Assembly (NCBI GenBank): GCA_023439045.1
Contig: JAEXOY010000037.1
Span: 15,851 to 79,850, forward strand
Reading direction: 5' to 3'
From: Bacillota bacterium
Lineage (GTDB): Bacteria; Bacillota; Clostridia; Acetivibrionales; DSM-1351
Length of the DNA stretch: 64,000 nucleotides
Shown in pieces: positions 32,875-41,156 of the stretch. Position 1 is the first letter of the stretch. The number at the start of each line of letters is the position of its first letter. The notes below the pieces were generated by a model. It was not told the origin of the DNA. It saw only the letters and a program-made list of their open reading frames with translations, and made no database searches. The position numbers and the translations under genes are program-made.

Positions 32875-34086
32875 ATGAAAAACATTTTAATTATCTCATC
32901 AGATCATACTGGACATGGCCACAAAAGTATTAGCGAATCACTTAAGGAACAATTTCAGTTGCATGAGGACGTTCAAGTGCATATAATAGATGGTTTTGAA
33001 CTCGGAGGTAGTTTTTGGCTTAAATTTGGCAAATCATATGGTACCATTACAAGAAATGCAGAGTATTTGTGGAAGATAGCATGGAAAATTCAAAGCAAAC
33101 GCCAACATTTCATACATTTTTTTGCTGAACAATCAATTAGAGAGAATTTCCTAAAAGTAATAAAGGATATTTCCCCTGATTTGATTTTATCTGTACATCC
33201 TTTATTTAATACGTCTATTATTAACATTTTAAGGAGTTATAAAATTAAAATACCTTTTGCTACATTTATTGCTGATTTAGTCTCTATATCACCCTTATGG
33301 GTAGATAAAAGAGCAACTTGTATAATTTGCCCCACTCAAGAGGCAAAAGAACGCTGTAAAGAATTCGGAATTAGAGAGCACAAGCTAAAGGTCATTGGTT
33401 TCCCTGTACGCGCTAAATTTGTTAAGCATATAAACGACAGTTCTTCAATGCCTACTTTGTATTCACTTGACAGACCGCTTGATTGTCTCATTATGAGTGG
33501 CGGTGAGGGTTCTGGAGATATGAATGTTATTGCGGAAATACTATTAAAGAATTTCAACTGTAATGTTCATATTATAGCCGGTAGGAATGCATCTATAAAA
33601 GAAAAGCTTGAGAAAACATTATGTGTTAACTATCCTGGCAGAGTTGAGGTAACAGGGTATGTTAATAATATACAAGATTACATGCTCGAGAGTGATATAG
33701 CAATTACTAGAGGTAGCCCAAATGTTATGATGGAATCCGTTGCATGTAATATACCTTTTATTATTACAAGTGCACTGCCAGGGCAAGAAAAGGAAAATCC
33801 TGATTTCGCAGTAAACAATAACCTTGGTGTTTATTGCCCAAATATTAATAATCTTGCTGAAACAATAAGCGAATTACTAGATGACAATGCAAGGAAGCTT
33901 AATGATATAAAAATAAGTCAGCAAAAATTCTATGATTATGAGACTGCAAGTAAAATTGTTGAACACACATTATCATTAATTAAAGACTGCAAAAACATTC
34001 CGACCGATTTTAGAAAAAAACGCTCCAAACCTCAAAAAATAAGGCTTAAGCCAAGAAAACTGCTGCTTAGAATGATGAGTAGATAA
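32875..34086 (+). CDS. MGDG synthase/UgtP-like glycosyltransferase (GT28-type)
   Basis: 403 residues from the ATG at 32875, with AGGAGG four bases upstream. The N-terminal half has the MGDG synthase family start ILIISSDHTGHGHKSISESL and HPLFNTSIIN near 102. The C-terminal half has MSGGEGSGDMNVIAE and the nucleotide-sugar site ITRGSPNVMMES near 280. Such enzymes transfer glucose or galactose from UDP-sugar to diacylglycerol on the inner membrane face. The last 30 residues are very basic (FRKKRSKPQKIRLKPRKLLLRMM), suited to binding anionic membranes. Monocistronic with its own terminator. Confidence 0.85.
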   Translation: MKNILIISSDHTGHGHKSISESLKEQFQLHEDVQVHIIDGFELGGSFWLKFGKSYGTITRNAEYLWKIAWKIQSKRQHFIHFFAEQSIRENFLKVIKDISPDLILSVHPLFNTSIINILRSYKIKIPFATFIADLVSISPLWVDKRATCIICPTQEAKERCKEFGIREHKLKVIGFPVRAKFVKHINDSSSMPTLYSLDRPLDCLIMSGGEGSGDMNVIAEILLKNFNCNVHIIAGRNASIKEKLEKTLCVNYPGRVEVTGYVNNIQDYMLESDIAITRGSPNVMMESVACNIPFIITSALPGQEKENPDFAVNNNLGVYCPNINNLAETISELLDDNARKLNDIKISQQKFYDYETASKIVEHTLSLIKDCKNIPTDFRKKRSKPQKIRLKPRKLLLRMMSR

Positions 34087-34090
34087 CAAA

Positions 34091-34115
34091 ACCCCCTCAG
34101 AAAATCTGAGGGGGT
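34091..34115. terminator. Bidirectional terminator, glycosyltransferase gene / uracil permease gene
   Basis: ACCCCCTCAG (34091-34100) and CTGAGGGGGT (34106-34115) form a perfect 10 bp GC-rich stem with a 5-base loop. TTTTG follows on the minus strand and AATTTATT on the plus strand. It lies 4 bases after one stop and 32 bases after the other. Confidence 0.85.
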
Positions 34116-34147
34116 AATTTATTGTTATATTTAATTACATACATCAT

Positions 34148-35581
34148 TTAAACTTTTGCAGTTTCTTTCTCTTCTGCTGGCTCATTTGTTAATTTTAGCT
34201 TTTCAAGTACATAGAATATCAAGCTAAGAGCCATACCAACTAATGTTGCAAGTACCATTCCCTTAAGTTGAACATCATTGCCCAGATTAACTGAAACATT
34301 ACTAATACCTACTACAAATACTACAGCTGTTAGAATAAGATTCTTTGACTTTGAGTAGTCAATCTTAGCTTCAACTATCATTCTGATACCTGATGCGGCA
34401 ATTGTACCAAAGAGTAATATAGATATACCACCCATTACTGGCTCTGGAATACTCTTAATTATGCCTGATAGCTTACCGAAGAAAGCAATTATTATGGAAA
34501 TAACTCCTGCTCCACCAATTACCCATACACTATATACTCTAGTAATGGCCATAACACCCATATTTTCACCGTACGTAGTTGTTGGGCATGAACCAGTAAA
34601 CCCTGAAAGCATTGTTGATATACCATCACCAAGCAATGATCTATGGAGTCCTGGATCCTTAGTCAAATCTTTACCAACTATATTACTTGTAACGAACAAG
34701 TGTCCAATATGTTCAGAAAGAACAACCAAAGCTGCTGGAATGATAATTATAATAGCATTTATTTCAAACTTAGGCATTGTTACTGTAGGTAACGCAAACC
34801 ATTCTGCTGCCTTAACCATGCTAACGTCCAAATATCCCATCCAAGCTGACAATCCATAACCTGCTAATACTGCTATTAGAATTGGAATAACTGAAAGGAA
34901 GCCTCTAAATATAAGTGTTCCAAATATTGCTATAGCTAGAGTGACAAGAGAAATAATTATTCCTTTTGTATCAAAAACACCATTTGCATCTGGGAATAGT
35001 TTAGCCATACTTGCAGCATTTGCTGAAAGCTCCAAACCTATTAGTGCAACTATAGGTCCCATTGCTGCAGGCGGAAGAACAACATCCAACCATCTTGTAC
35101 CGACTTTTCCTATAATCAAAGCGACTATGACGAATACTAATCCACACATGATAAACCCACCCAGTGCGGTTGCGAACTTATCAGTATATGATGAAGTATC
35201 AAAGTTATTTTCTACTGCAACACTAGTTATAACTGAAGCTGTTGGTGACAAAAATGCGAAGCTTGAGCCAAGGAATGCTGGTGCTTTACCTTTACAAAGT
35301 AGCAAGTAAATCAAGGTACCAATACCGTTAAGTAACAAAACAAGTGCGGGATCAATTACCTGTACCTGGTTAACCTTTTCGAGTATTGTTGGATCTGCTT
35401 TTGCTGCCTCCCAAGTAGTCTTTAATACCTTTTCAACAAAGTGTGTCTGTGCATAGTTGTTAAAAAGAAATGGAACAAGCACTGATGCACCAAACATTGC
35501 GAATAAGTGTTGGATGCTGAGTGGTAATGCTTTTAGAAAAGGAACCTTTTCTTCGACTTGAATAACTCTTCTCTCTGACAT
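34148..35581 (-). CDS. uraA: Uracil permease (NCS2 family)
   Basis: 477 residues from the ATG at 35581 with GGGG nine bases upstream (in-frame TTG at 35599 lies inside the ribosome site). About 12-14 membrane helices; NCS2 hallmarks include QHLFAMFGASVLVPFLF near 25, SEHIGHLFVTSNIVGKDL near 290 and the substrate-site GFTGSCPTTTYGENMG near 325. It imports uracil with protons. A PyrR-type attenuator upstream makes expression depend on pyrimidine levels. The loop between the first two helices is longer than in E. coli UraA. Confidence 0.94.
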   Translation of the reverse strand: MSERRVIQVEEKVPFLKALPLSIQHLFAMFGASVLVPFLFNNYAQTHFVEKVLKTTWEAAKADPTILEKVNQVQVIDPALVLLLNGIGTLIYLLLCKGKAPAFLGSSFAFLSPTASVITSVAVENNFDTSSYTDKFATALGGFIMCGLVFVIVALIIGKVGTRWLDVVLPPAAMGPIVALIGLELSANAASMAKLFPDANGVFDTKGIIISLVTLAIAIFGTLIFRGFLSVIPILIAVLAGYGLSAWMGYLDVSMVKAAEWFALPTVTMPKFEINAIIIIIPAALVVLSEHIGHLFVTSNIVGKDLTKDPGLHRSLLGDGISTMLSGFTGSCPTTTYGENMGVMAITRVYSVWVIGGAGVISIIIAFFGKLSGIIKSIPEPVMGGISILLFGTIAASGIRMIVEAKIDYSKSKNLILTAVVFVVGISNVSVNLGNDVQLKGMVLATLVGMALSLIFYVLEKLKLTNEPAEEKETAKV

Positions 35582-35800
35582 ACATTCAATCCCCTTCAAT
35601 TAAATTTTGCGTGAAAATATGCTTTCACAGGCAAATAAAAAAACCTTACTGACGTTAGGCGCAGCAAGGTTGTGGGTTAACCAAGTTTATTGCATAGAAT
35701 TCCCCATATATACCCTTACTAGCCTCTCTGGACTAATTTAAAAGTTTTTTTATCCGTTAAAAAGTATATCATACGAGTTTCTAAAAGTCTACAAAATATT
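35582..35800 (-). promoter_or_regulatory. PyrR-dependent attenuator leader of the uracil permease gene
   Basis: Minus-strand leader. The PyrR recognition sequence AGTCCAGAGAGGCT (35721-35734) matches the conserved ARUCCNGNGAGGYU loop and is flanked by TTAG/CTAG pairing. About 50 bases further downstream is an intrinsic terminator: AACCTTGCTG (35671-35662) pairs with CAGTAAGGTT (35651-35642) and is followed by TTTTTTATTT. In the known mechanism PyrR with UMP binds the first element and allows the terminator to form. pyrR itself is not in the window. Confidence 0.92.
35642..35671 (-). terminator. Attenuator terminator in uracil permease leader
   Basis: A 10 bp stem with one G-U pair and a 10-base loop, followed on the minus strand by seven T within eight bases. 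It lies about 60 bases before the start codon, so it must be bypassed for expression. Confidence 0.88.
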
Positions 35801-35922
35801 TTAACAAATTGAACTTTTTTAAGGCATTTTTTGCTATTATAAAGAAAAAAATTTTAGCCATACTATAAATAGAGGAGCAAAAGAAATCAATCTCCTTAAA
35901 TACTTTCTAAGAGGTGACAATT

Positions 35923-36087
35923 ATGGCTAGCAAACAATTTGAACAGATGAAATACGAAGTAGCAAGAGAAGTTGGCGTTAATCTTAAGCAGGGTTATAAT
36001 GGTGATCTCACATCAAGAGAAGCAGGTAAAATAGGCGGAACAATAGTTAAAAAGGTTTTTGAACAGTATACTGGTTCAAAAAGTTAA
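35923..36087 (+). CDS. Alpha/beta-type small acid-soluble spore protein (SASP)
   Basis: 54 residues. The sequence KYEVAREVGVNL near 10-21, DLTSREAGKIGG near 29-40 and VKKVFEQY near 42-49 show both conserved SASP regions, including the EVA and the GKIGG/GNxGG-type segments; the protease site lies in the first. SASPs coat spore DNA and protect it from UV and heat. It is a little shorter than the usual 60-72 residues because the N-terminus is trimmed. GAGGTG is seven bases before the ATG. It stands alone between the uracil permease leader and a strong terminator. Confidence 0.95.
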   Translation: MASKQFEQMKYEVAREVGVNLKQGYNGDLTSREAGKIGGTIVKKVFEQYTGSKS

Positions 36088-36100
36088 AAGTAATTAAACC

Positions 36101-36140
36101 GTACAAAAATAGCAGGAGTCTTCTCCTGCTATTTTTGTAC
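36101..36140. terminator. Perfect 18-bp bidirectional terminator between SASP gene and murG
   Basis: GTACAAAAATAGCAGGAG (36101-36118) is exactly complementary to CTCCTGCTATTTTTGTAC (36123-36140), with a TCTT loop. T5 follows the stem core on both strands, so it can end the SASP and murG transcripts. Confidence 0.92.
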
Positions 36141-36219
36141 AAATTATTATAAAAATCTAAATTGAACTTTTTTATCAAACAAGTCAAAAAGAATCAACTA
36201 ACCGAAAATATATAAAGCA

Positions 36220-37365
36220 TCAATTCCCTAATAGTTTTCTTATCAATTCAAAAATCTGCTCAGCAGCATCATAGGTAGCATTTTTCTTAGCGTCCTGCCC
36301 CATTTTTACCATTAAGCTTTTGTCATTAATAAGCTGACATATTTGCTTGTAAAGCAACTCCCCATTAAGCTCATTTTCAAGTATTACAACAGCGCCCCCA
36401 TCTCTCTCAAGTGATCTTGCATTGTGCTCCTGATGATTAGCAGTAACATATGGGGACGGTATCAGAATGGACGGTTTCCCCATTACCTGAAGTTCGCTGA
36501 TGGTAATAGCTCCAGCTCGACAGATCATTAGATCACTAGCTGCATAAACCTCCGACACATTATAGATATAAGGAACCACTTGCACTTGTGTCGTATAAGT
36601 GCTGTTAACATTTATTAATTTATTAATTTGTTGAAACTGGGCCTCACCAGTTGAAAAAATTATATTAAATTCTCCTTTATAATATTCATTCAGCATTTGA
36701 GCAGTGCTTTCATTAATTTTCCTTGCTCCCCTGCTACCACCCATTACAACAACCAGTGGCTTATCTTCTTGCATACCTAACCTGCGCTGAAATTCACTTT
36801 TTGAGTCGCCAATTTCTGTTAATGTACTCGACTTTGTATGGTCAATTATGCTTTTTAATAATTCTTGCCTTACTGGGTTTCCCGTATGAACAATCTTCTT
36901 TGTATTTTTAAAATACTTTTCAGAATCCTTAAAGCTTATAGCCACGTAATCAACGTATCTTTCCAGAATTTTATTTGTTACACCCGGAAAAGCATTTGAT
37001 TCATGAATAAGAGTTGGTATTCCCTGTTTTGCAGCAACATAAAGCACTGGTCCGCAAACATATCCACCAGTACCAATCACAATATCAGGTTTCAATCTTT
37101 TTAAAAGCTTTGATGCTTGAAAAAAGCTCTGTATAAGTTCCTTTACGGCTACTACCGTATCTAATGAAATCTTTCTCTTAAATCCCCTAACAGTAATTGT
37201 TTCAAGCACATATCCTTCCCTGGGCACCAGCTTGGTCTCAAGCCCTTTCTGGGTACCTACAAAAGTAATGTCCGCTTCTGGGTTTTTATCTTTAATATAC
37301 TTTGCTATGGCAAGACCAGGATTAACATGGCCACCTGTTCCCCCACCCGCAATCAATACCTTCAT
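36220..37365 (-). CDS. murG: UDP-GlcNAc:lipid I N-acetylglucosaminyltransferase MurG
   Basis: 381 residues. The N-terminal GGGTGGHVNPGLAIA (residues 7-21) and HESNAFPG near 120 form the acceptor side; GGSRGARKINE near 205, the GAITISEL segment near 280 and the PSILIPSPY-type loop form the UDP-GlcNAc side. It makes lipid II on the inner face of the membrane. Family length is about 360; an insert near 170-190 (IIDHTKSSTLTEIGDSKSE) accounts for the excess. Last gene of the division and cell wall cluster; the gap to ftsW is 35 bases. Confidence 0.97.
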   Translation of the reverse strand: MKVLIAGGGTGGHVNPGLAIAKYIKDKNPEADITFVGTQKGLETKLVPREGYVLETITVRGFKRKISLDTVVAVKELIQSFFQASKLLKRLKPDIVIGTGGYVCGPVLYVAAKQGIPTLIHESNAFPGVTNKILERYVDYVAISFKDSEKYFKNTKKIVHTGNPVRQELLKSIIDHTKSSTLTEIGDSKSEFQRRLGMQEDKPLVVVMGGSRGARKINESTAQMLNEYYKGEFNIIFSTGEAQFQQINKLINVNSTYTTQVQVVPYIYNVSEVYAASDLMICRAGAITISELQVMGKPSILIPSPYVTANHQEHNARSLERDGGAVVILENELNGELLYKQICQLINDKSLMVKMGQDAKKNATYDAAEQIFELIRKLLGN

Positions 37366-37400
37366 TTTTGATTCGCCCTTTCATAAAAGTGTAATTAGCA

Positions 37401-38507
37401 TTAAAACCTTTCATATTTTGAATATCGCGAAATATTTAATAAAACCCCAACACCAAACATCAGGAATAAAAGAGAAGTACCTCCCGCACTAAAGAAAGGA
37501 AGTGATATTCCTGTTGAAGGTATTGAATTGGTTACAACTGCGACATTAAACAAAAATTGAATAGTAATAAGGGATGTTATCCCGATGGCAAGCAAGCTTC
37601 CAAATAAATCAGGTGCATTCATAGCTACCTTAATTCCTCTCCAAATAAATACCATGAACAACAGCATTACAACAAAAGTACCAATAAATCCCAATTCCTC
37701 AGCTAAAACAGCAAAGATATAATCATTATAAGGCTCAGGTATATAAAGATACTTCTGCATACTCTGCCCTAATCCCTTCCCAAAAAAACCTCCCGAACCA
37801 ATAGCAAGAAGCGATTGTACTATCTGCCAGCCTTCATCTCTTTCATACTTGAAGGGGTCCAGCCAAGCCATAATACGGTCAGCTCTATAGGATACGAATG
37901 TCATTAGTACAAATGCCGCCGCTGCAAAAGGAGTGGCCAATATAGCAAAATGAGAAATTTTTGCACCAGCACATACTAAAATTACGCAACCAGTAAAAAC
38001 TATAATCAAAGCACCACTAAGATGTGGCTCAATAACAATAAGCCCACCTACAAGACCAATGATTAATAGATATGGCACCAGCCCCTTGAAAAATGATTTT
38101 AGTACATCAGCTCTTTTAGAGAGACTGAAGGATAAAAAAATTATCAATGATAACTTCGCTAGCTCAGAGGGCTGAAAGGTCTTTGTACCAATTCCCAACC
38201 ACCTTTGAGCGCCATTAAATGACTTTCCTATTCCCGGTATCAATACTAAAATCAGAAGAGCAATGCTTATTCCCAACAAAACTGGTGATATTTTGCCCAG
38301 CTTCCTATAATCAAAATTTGCCGTAAATATCAGTACTACAATACTAATGCCCATATACAAGAGCTGCTGCCTTAGAAAATAAAATGCTTCACCGTATAAT
38401 TTTATAGAAGTATAATAACTAGAACTAAATACCATAATAGTTCCAAATGAAAGTAACAGAATTACAACAGCAAATATCCAAAAATCAAAAGGCCTTTTGT
38501 TCTTCAT
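37401..38507 (-). CDS. ftsW: Cell division SEDS protein FtsW/SpoVE
   Basis: 368 residues from the ATG at 38507, six bases after GGAGG; an upstream Met at 38588 is not preferred. About ten membrane helices with SEDS text QRWLGIGTKTFQPSELAKL near 100 and VAVVTNSIPSTGISLPFFSAGGTSLL near 325. SEDS proteins polymerise glycan strands from lipid II with a class B PBP; the PASTA-PBP upstream in the same cluster is the likely partner. FtsW and sporulation-specific SpoVE cannot be separated by sequence alone in clostridia. Confidence 0.93.
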   Translation of the reverse strand: MKNKRPFDFWIFAVVILLLSFGTIMVFSSSYYTSIKLYGEAFYFLRQQLLYMGISIVVLIFTANFDYRKLGKISPVLLGISIALLILVLIPGIGKSFNGAQRWLGIGTKTFQPSELAKLSLIIFLSFSLSKRADVLKSFFKGLVPYLLIIGLVGGLIVIEPHLSGALIIVFTGCVILVCAGAKISHFAILATPFAAAAFVLMTFVSYRADRIMAWLDPFKYERDEGWQIVQSLLAIGSGGFFGKGLGQSMQKYLYIPEPYNDYIFAVLAEELGFIGTFVVMLLFMVFIWRGIKVAMNAPDLFGSLLAIGITSLITIQFLFNVAVVTNSIPSTGISLPFFSAGGTSLLFLMFGVGVLLNISRYSKYERF

Positions 38508-38667
38508 TAACTTCCTCCAGCCATGTATGTTTATGTCATAAAGTATTTTTATCGCTAACACATTATATGAATTAATACATTCTTTCATTCCATATTGAAA
38601 ACGTATAGGTAAAAACTAACATATATACATTTTCAGGGCTAATTTTTTGAGCATATAATAAAATAAC

Positions 38668-39651
38668 TTATATAATGCCAATTCCCAATACAAAACATGC
38701 AAAAACGCATAACACTATTGTAACAATAATAAATACACTAACTACCCTTGTCTCCTTCCAGCCCTTTAACTCAAAATGATGATGCAATGGAGCCATTTTG
38801 AATATTCTCTTGCCAGTAAGCTTAAATGAGCCTACTTGCAATATTACTGAAAGTGCCTCAGCCAGATAAATACCACCAACTAATAATAAGATAAGTGGCA
38901 TTCTCATCATAATAACAATTGAAACGACTGCTCCCCCCAACATTAGGCTTCCCGTATCTCCCATAAATACCTTAGCTGGATGCATATTGAATGCAAGAAA
39001 GCCCAAGCAACCTCCTGCAATAGCAGCAGAAAATATCTTTAAGTACTCCCATTCTGCATTAGTCAGTGACACTATAGTAAAGAAAATAGCCACTACCAAA
39101 GTAACTCCCGAACACAGCCCATCCAAGCCATCTGTGAGGTTTACAGCATTTACAAAGAAATACATAAAAACTACAATAAAGAGGAAATACAACCAAGGCT
39201 GTATCATTATGTTTGTAAAAGGTAGAATTATTGAAGTACCAGCTTCTGTAAATCTCATCACATAAAAGCCAAATGCTACACACACCAAAAGCTGAAAAAA
39301 CGTCTTCTGCCCTGCGTAAAGCCCATCCTTTCTCTTCTTGACAACCTTTATAAAGTCATCTACAAAACCAACCAATCCAAAGCCTAATGTACATAAAAGC
39401 ACAGGAATAAGTTGAGGATACTTAACTGCAAAGAATCCACAAACCAAGGTAATGGGTATTATGAATATAAGTCCTCCAATAGTTGGGGTACCTGTCTTCT
39501 TAAGATGCGACTGAGGGCCATCGTCCCTAACAGTCTGACCAAATTTGAGCTTTCTTAAGAATGGTATCAATATTGGCCCTGTAATAAGTGAAAGAACAAA
39601 TGCACTTATAAACGAGACAATATGTTCAGATGTAAAATCAAAGTTAAGCAA
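38668..39651 (-). CDS. mraY: Phospho-N-acetylmuramoyl-pentapeptide transferase MraY
   Basis: 327 residues, ten membrane helices. Conserved cytoplasmic motifs: VRDDGPQSHLKKTGTPTIGG near 40-60, GFVDDFIKV near 110, NLTDGLDGL near 170, and HHHFELKGWKE near 290. It attaches UDP-MurNAc-pentapeptide to undecaprenyl phosphate, forming lipid I. The start is TTG, with AGGAGG about eight bases upstream; no ATG or GTG in frame fits. It follows murF after a short repeat tract. Confidence 0.97.
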   Translation of the reverse strand: MLNFDFTSEHIVSFISAFVLSLITGPILIPFLRKLKFGQTVRDDGPQSHLKKTGTPTIGGLIFIIPITLVCGFFAVKYPQLIPVLLCTLGFGLVGFVDDFIKVVKKRKDGLYAGQKTFFQLLVCVAFGFYVMRFTEAGTSIILPFTNIMIQPWLYFLFIVVFMYFFVNAVNLTDGLDGLCSGVTLVVAIFFTIVSLTNAEWEYLKIFSAAIAGGCLGFLAFNMHPAKVFMGDTGSLMLGGAVVSIVIMMRMPLILLLVGGIYLAEALSVILQVGSFKLTGKRIFKMAPLHHHFELKGWKETRVVSVFIIVTIVLCVFACFVLGIGII

Positions 39652-39693
39652 AGCACTTCCTCCTGTTTAAGATATATGTTTTAAATATATATG

Positions 39694-39752
39694 CTTTTAT
39701 TATATACCTTTTATTATATATCCTTTTATTATATATCCTTTTATTATATTTG
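39694..39752. repeat. Tandem repeat, four units of 14-15 bp
   Basis: Units starting at 39694, 39708, 39723 and 39738 each read close to CTTTTATTATATATC. The array fills most of the gap between the murF stop (39757) and the mraY ribosome site, so it is transcribed within the cell wall operon. Confidence 0.92.
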
Positions 39753-39756
39753 CTTT

Positions 39757-41139
39757 CTAAATATATTCCTTCATGATACCATCTATAATGGTTTCCATTT
39801 TCATGCCTCTTGAACCCTTAACCAGGACATAGTTTCCCGGTCTCAGTATTGTGAGAACATACCTCAAGGCGTCCTCGTTATTCTCAAAGCTCTCAAGTTT
39901 TATATGCTTGTTGCCCAATGTAGAAACTGCTTCACAGATACTTCTAGAATTAGGCCCTACAGTAACTATACTATCAATATTGAGCTCCGCTGCAAATTCA
40001 CCCACACAGTAATGCATTTCCTTTGATAATTCTCCCATTTCCAGCATATCACCTAGTACTGCTATAGACCCGCTACCCTTTGAAAGCTCTTCTAGTACTG
40101 AAAGGGAAGCCTTCATTGATTGAGGGCTGGCATTGTAGGTATCATTTATTATCTTTATATCTTTATGAGATATTATATTCTGACGCATATTTCCTGGAAC
40201 ATAGTCCGCAACACCCTCTATAGCTATCTCAAGGGGAATTTCAAGCTCTATACCAGCAGCTATTGCCGCAAGGGCATTATAAACATTGTGTATCCCTGGA
40301 ACAGGCACTCTGACTGGATATGAGCTACCCTGATACACAATATCAAAGCTGCAACCACATTCCCCGTACGAAGTATACTTCTGAGCTCTGATGCTATTTT
40401 CCTCATTCATACCATAATAAACACACCGTACACCAAGCTTGCCCTTAAGTCCTAATAGCATTGGGTCATCCCCATTAAGTATAAGTAGTCCCCCATCTTT
40501 CAGCCCTTCGATTATCTCTAACTTGGCCTTTAGGATTCCCTCTTGCGAGCCTAACTTCTCAATATGAGAAACCCCAATATTAGTAATGATAGCAATATCG
40601 GGTTTAGCTATAGACGTAAGTCTACTTATCTCTCCAAAACCACTCATACCCATTTCTAAAACAGCTGCCTCATGGTTATCGTCCAAGTTAAACACAGTAA
40701 GTGGTAAGCCTATCTCATTATTAAAATTCCCCTGTGTCTTGAGGACCTCGAACTGCTTAGAAAGAACACACGAAACCATATCCTTTGTACTCGTTTTTCC
40801 GACACTCCCTGTTATGCCCACTACAGGAATGCAAAACTTAGCAAGGTGCCATTTAGCCAAATCACGCAGCGCTTTGGCTGTATCACTTACAAGTATCATA
40901 GTACAGCCCTGCATTTCAAAAACAGCCTTCGATGCTAGACACACCTTAGCACCCTTAATTACACATTGTTCAATATAATCATGTCCGTCAAACTTTTCAC
41001 CTATTAACGGTATAAAGAGATTGCCCTCTAAGACCTTTCTCGAATCTGTGGTAATACCAGAAAATACAGCATCTCCACTTCCATAGAGCAACTCTCCATC
41101 AACAGCCTTTATCAACTCTTTGCAAGACATTGAAATCAT
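39757..41139 (-). CDS. murF: UDP-N-acetylmuramoyl-tripeptide--D-alanyl-D-alanine ligase MurF
   Basis: 460 residues in the three Mur ligase domains: an N-terminal UDP-binding domain (TDSRKVLEGNLFIPLIGEKFDGHDY near 31-55), a central ATPase with GITGSVGKTSTKD near 112, and a C-terminal domain with NDTYNASPQSMKASL near 325 and GDMLEMGELS near 355. It adds D-Ala-D-Ala to the UDP-MurNAc-tripeptide in the cytoplasm. The start codon ATG follows AAGGGA by about nine bases. It is 17 bases after the murE stop. Confidence 0.97.
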   Translation of the reverse strand: MISMSCKELIKAVDGELLYGSGDAVFSGITTDSRKVLEGNLFIPLIGEKFDGHDYIEQCVIKGAKVCLASKAVFEMQGCTMILVSDTAKALRDLAKWHLAKFCIPVVGITGSVGKTSTKDMVSCVLSKQFEVLKTQGNFNNEIGLPLTVFNLDDNHEAAVLEMGMSGFGEISRLTSIAKPDIAIITNIGVSHIEKLGSQEGILKAKLEIIEGLKDGGLLILNGDDPMLLGLKGKLGVRCVYYGMNEENSIRAQKYTSYGECGCSFDIVYQGSSYPVRVPVPGIHNVYNALAAIAAGIELEIPLEIAIEGVADYVPGNMRQNIISHKDIKIINDTYNASPQSMKASLSVLEELSKGSGSIAVLGDMLEMGELSKEMHYCVGEFAAELNIDSIVTVGPNSRSICEAVSTLGNKHIKLESFENNEDALRYVLTILRPGNYVLVKGSRGMKMETIIDGIMKEYI

Positions 41140-41156
41140 AAAAATTCATCCCTTCA

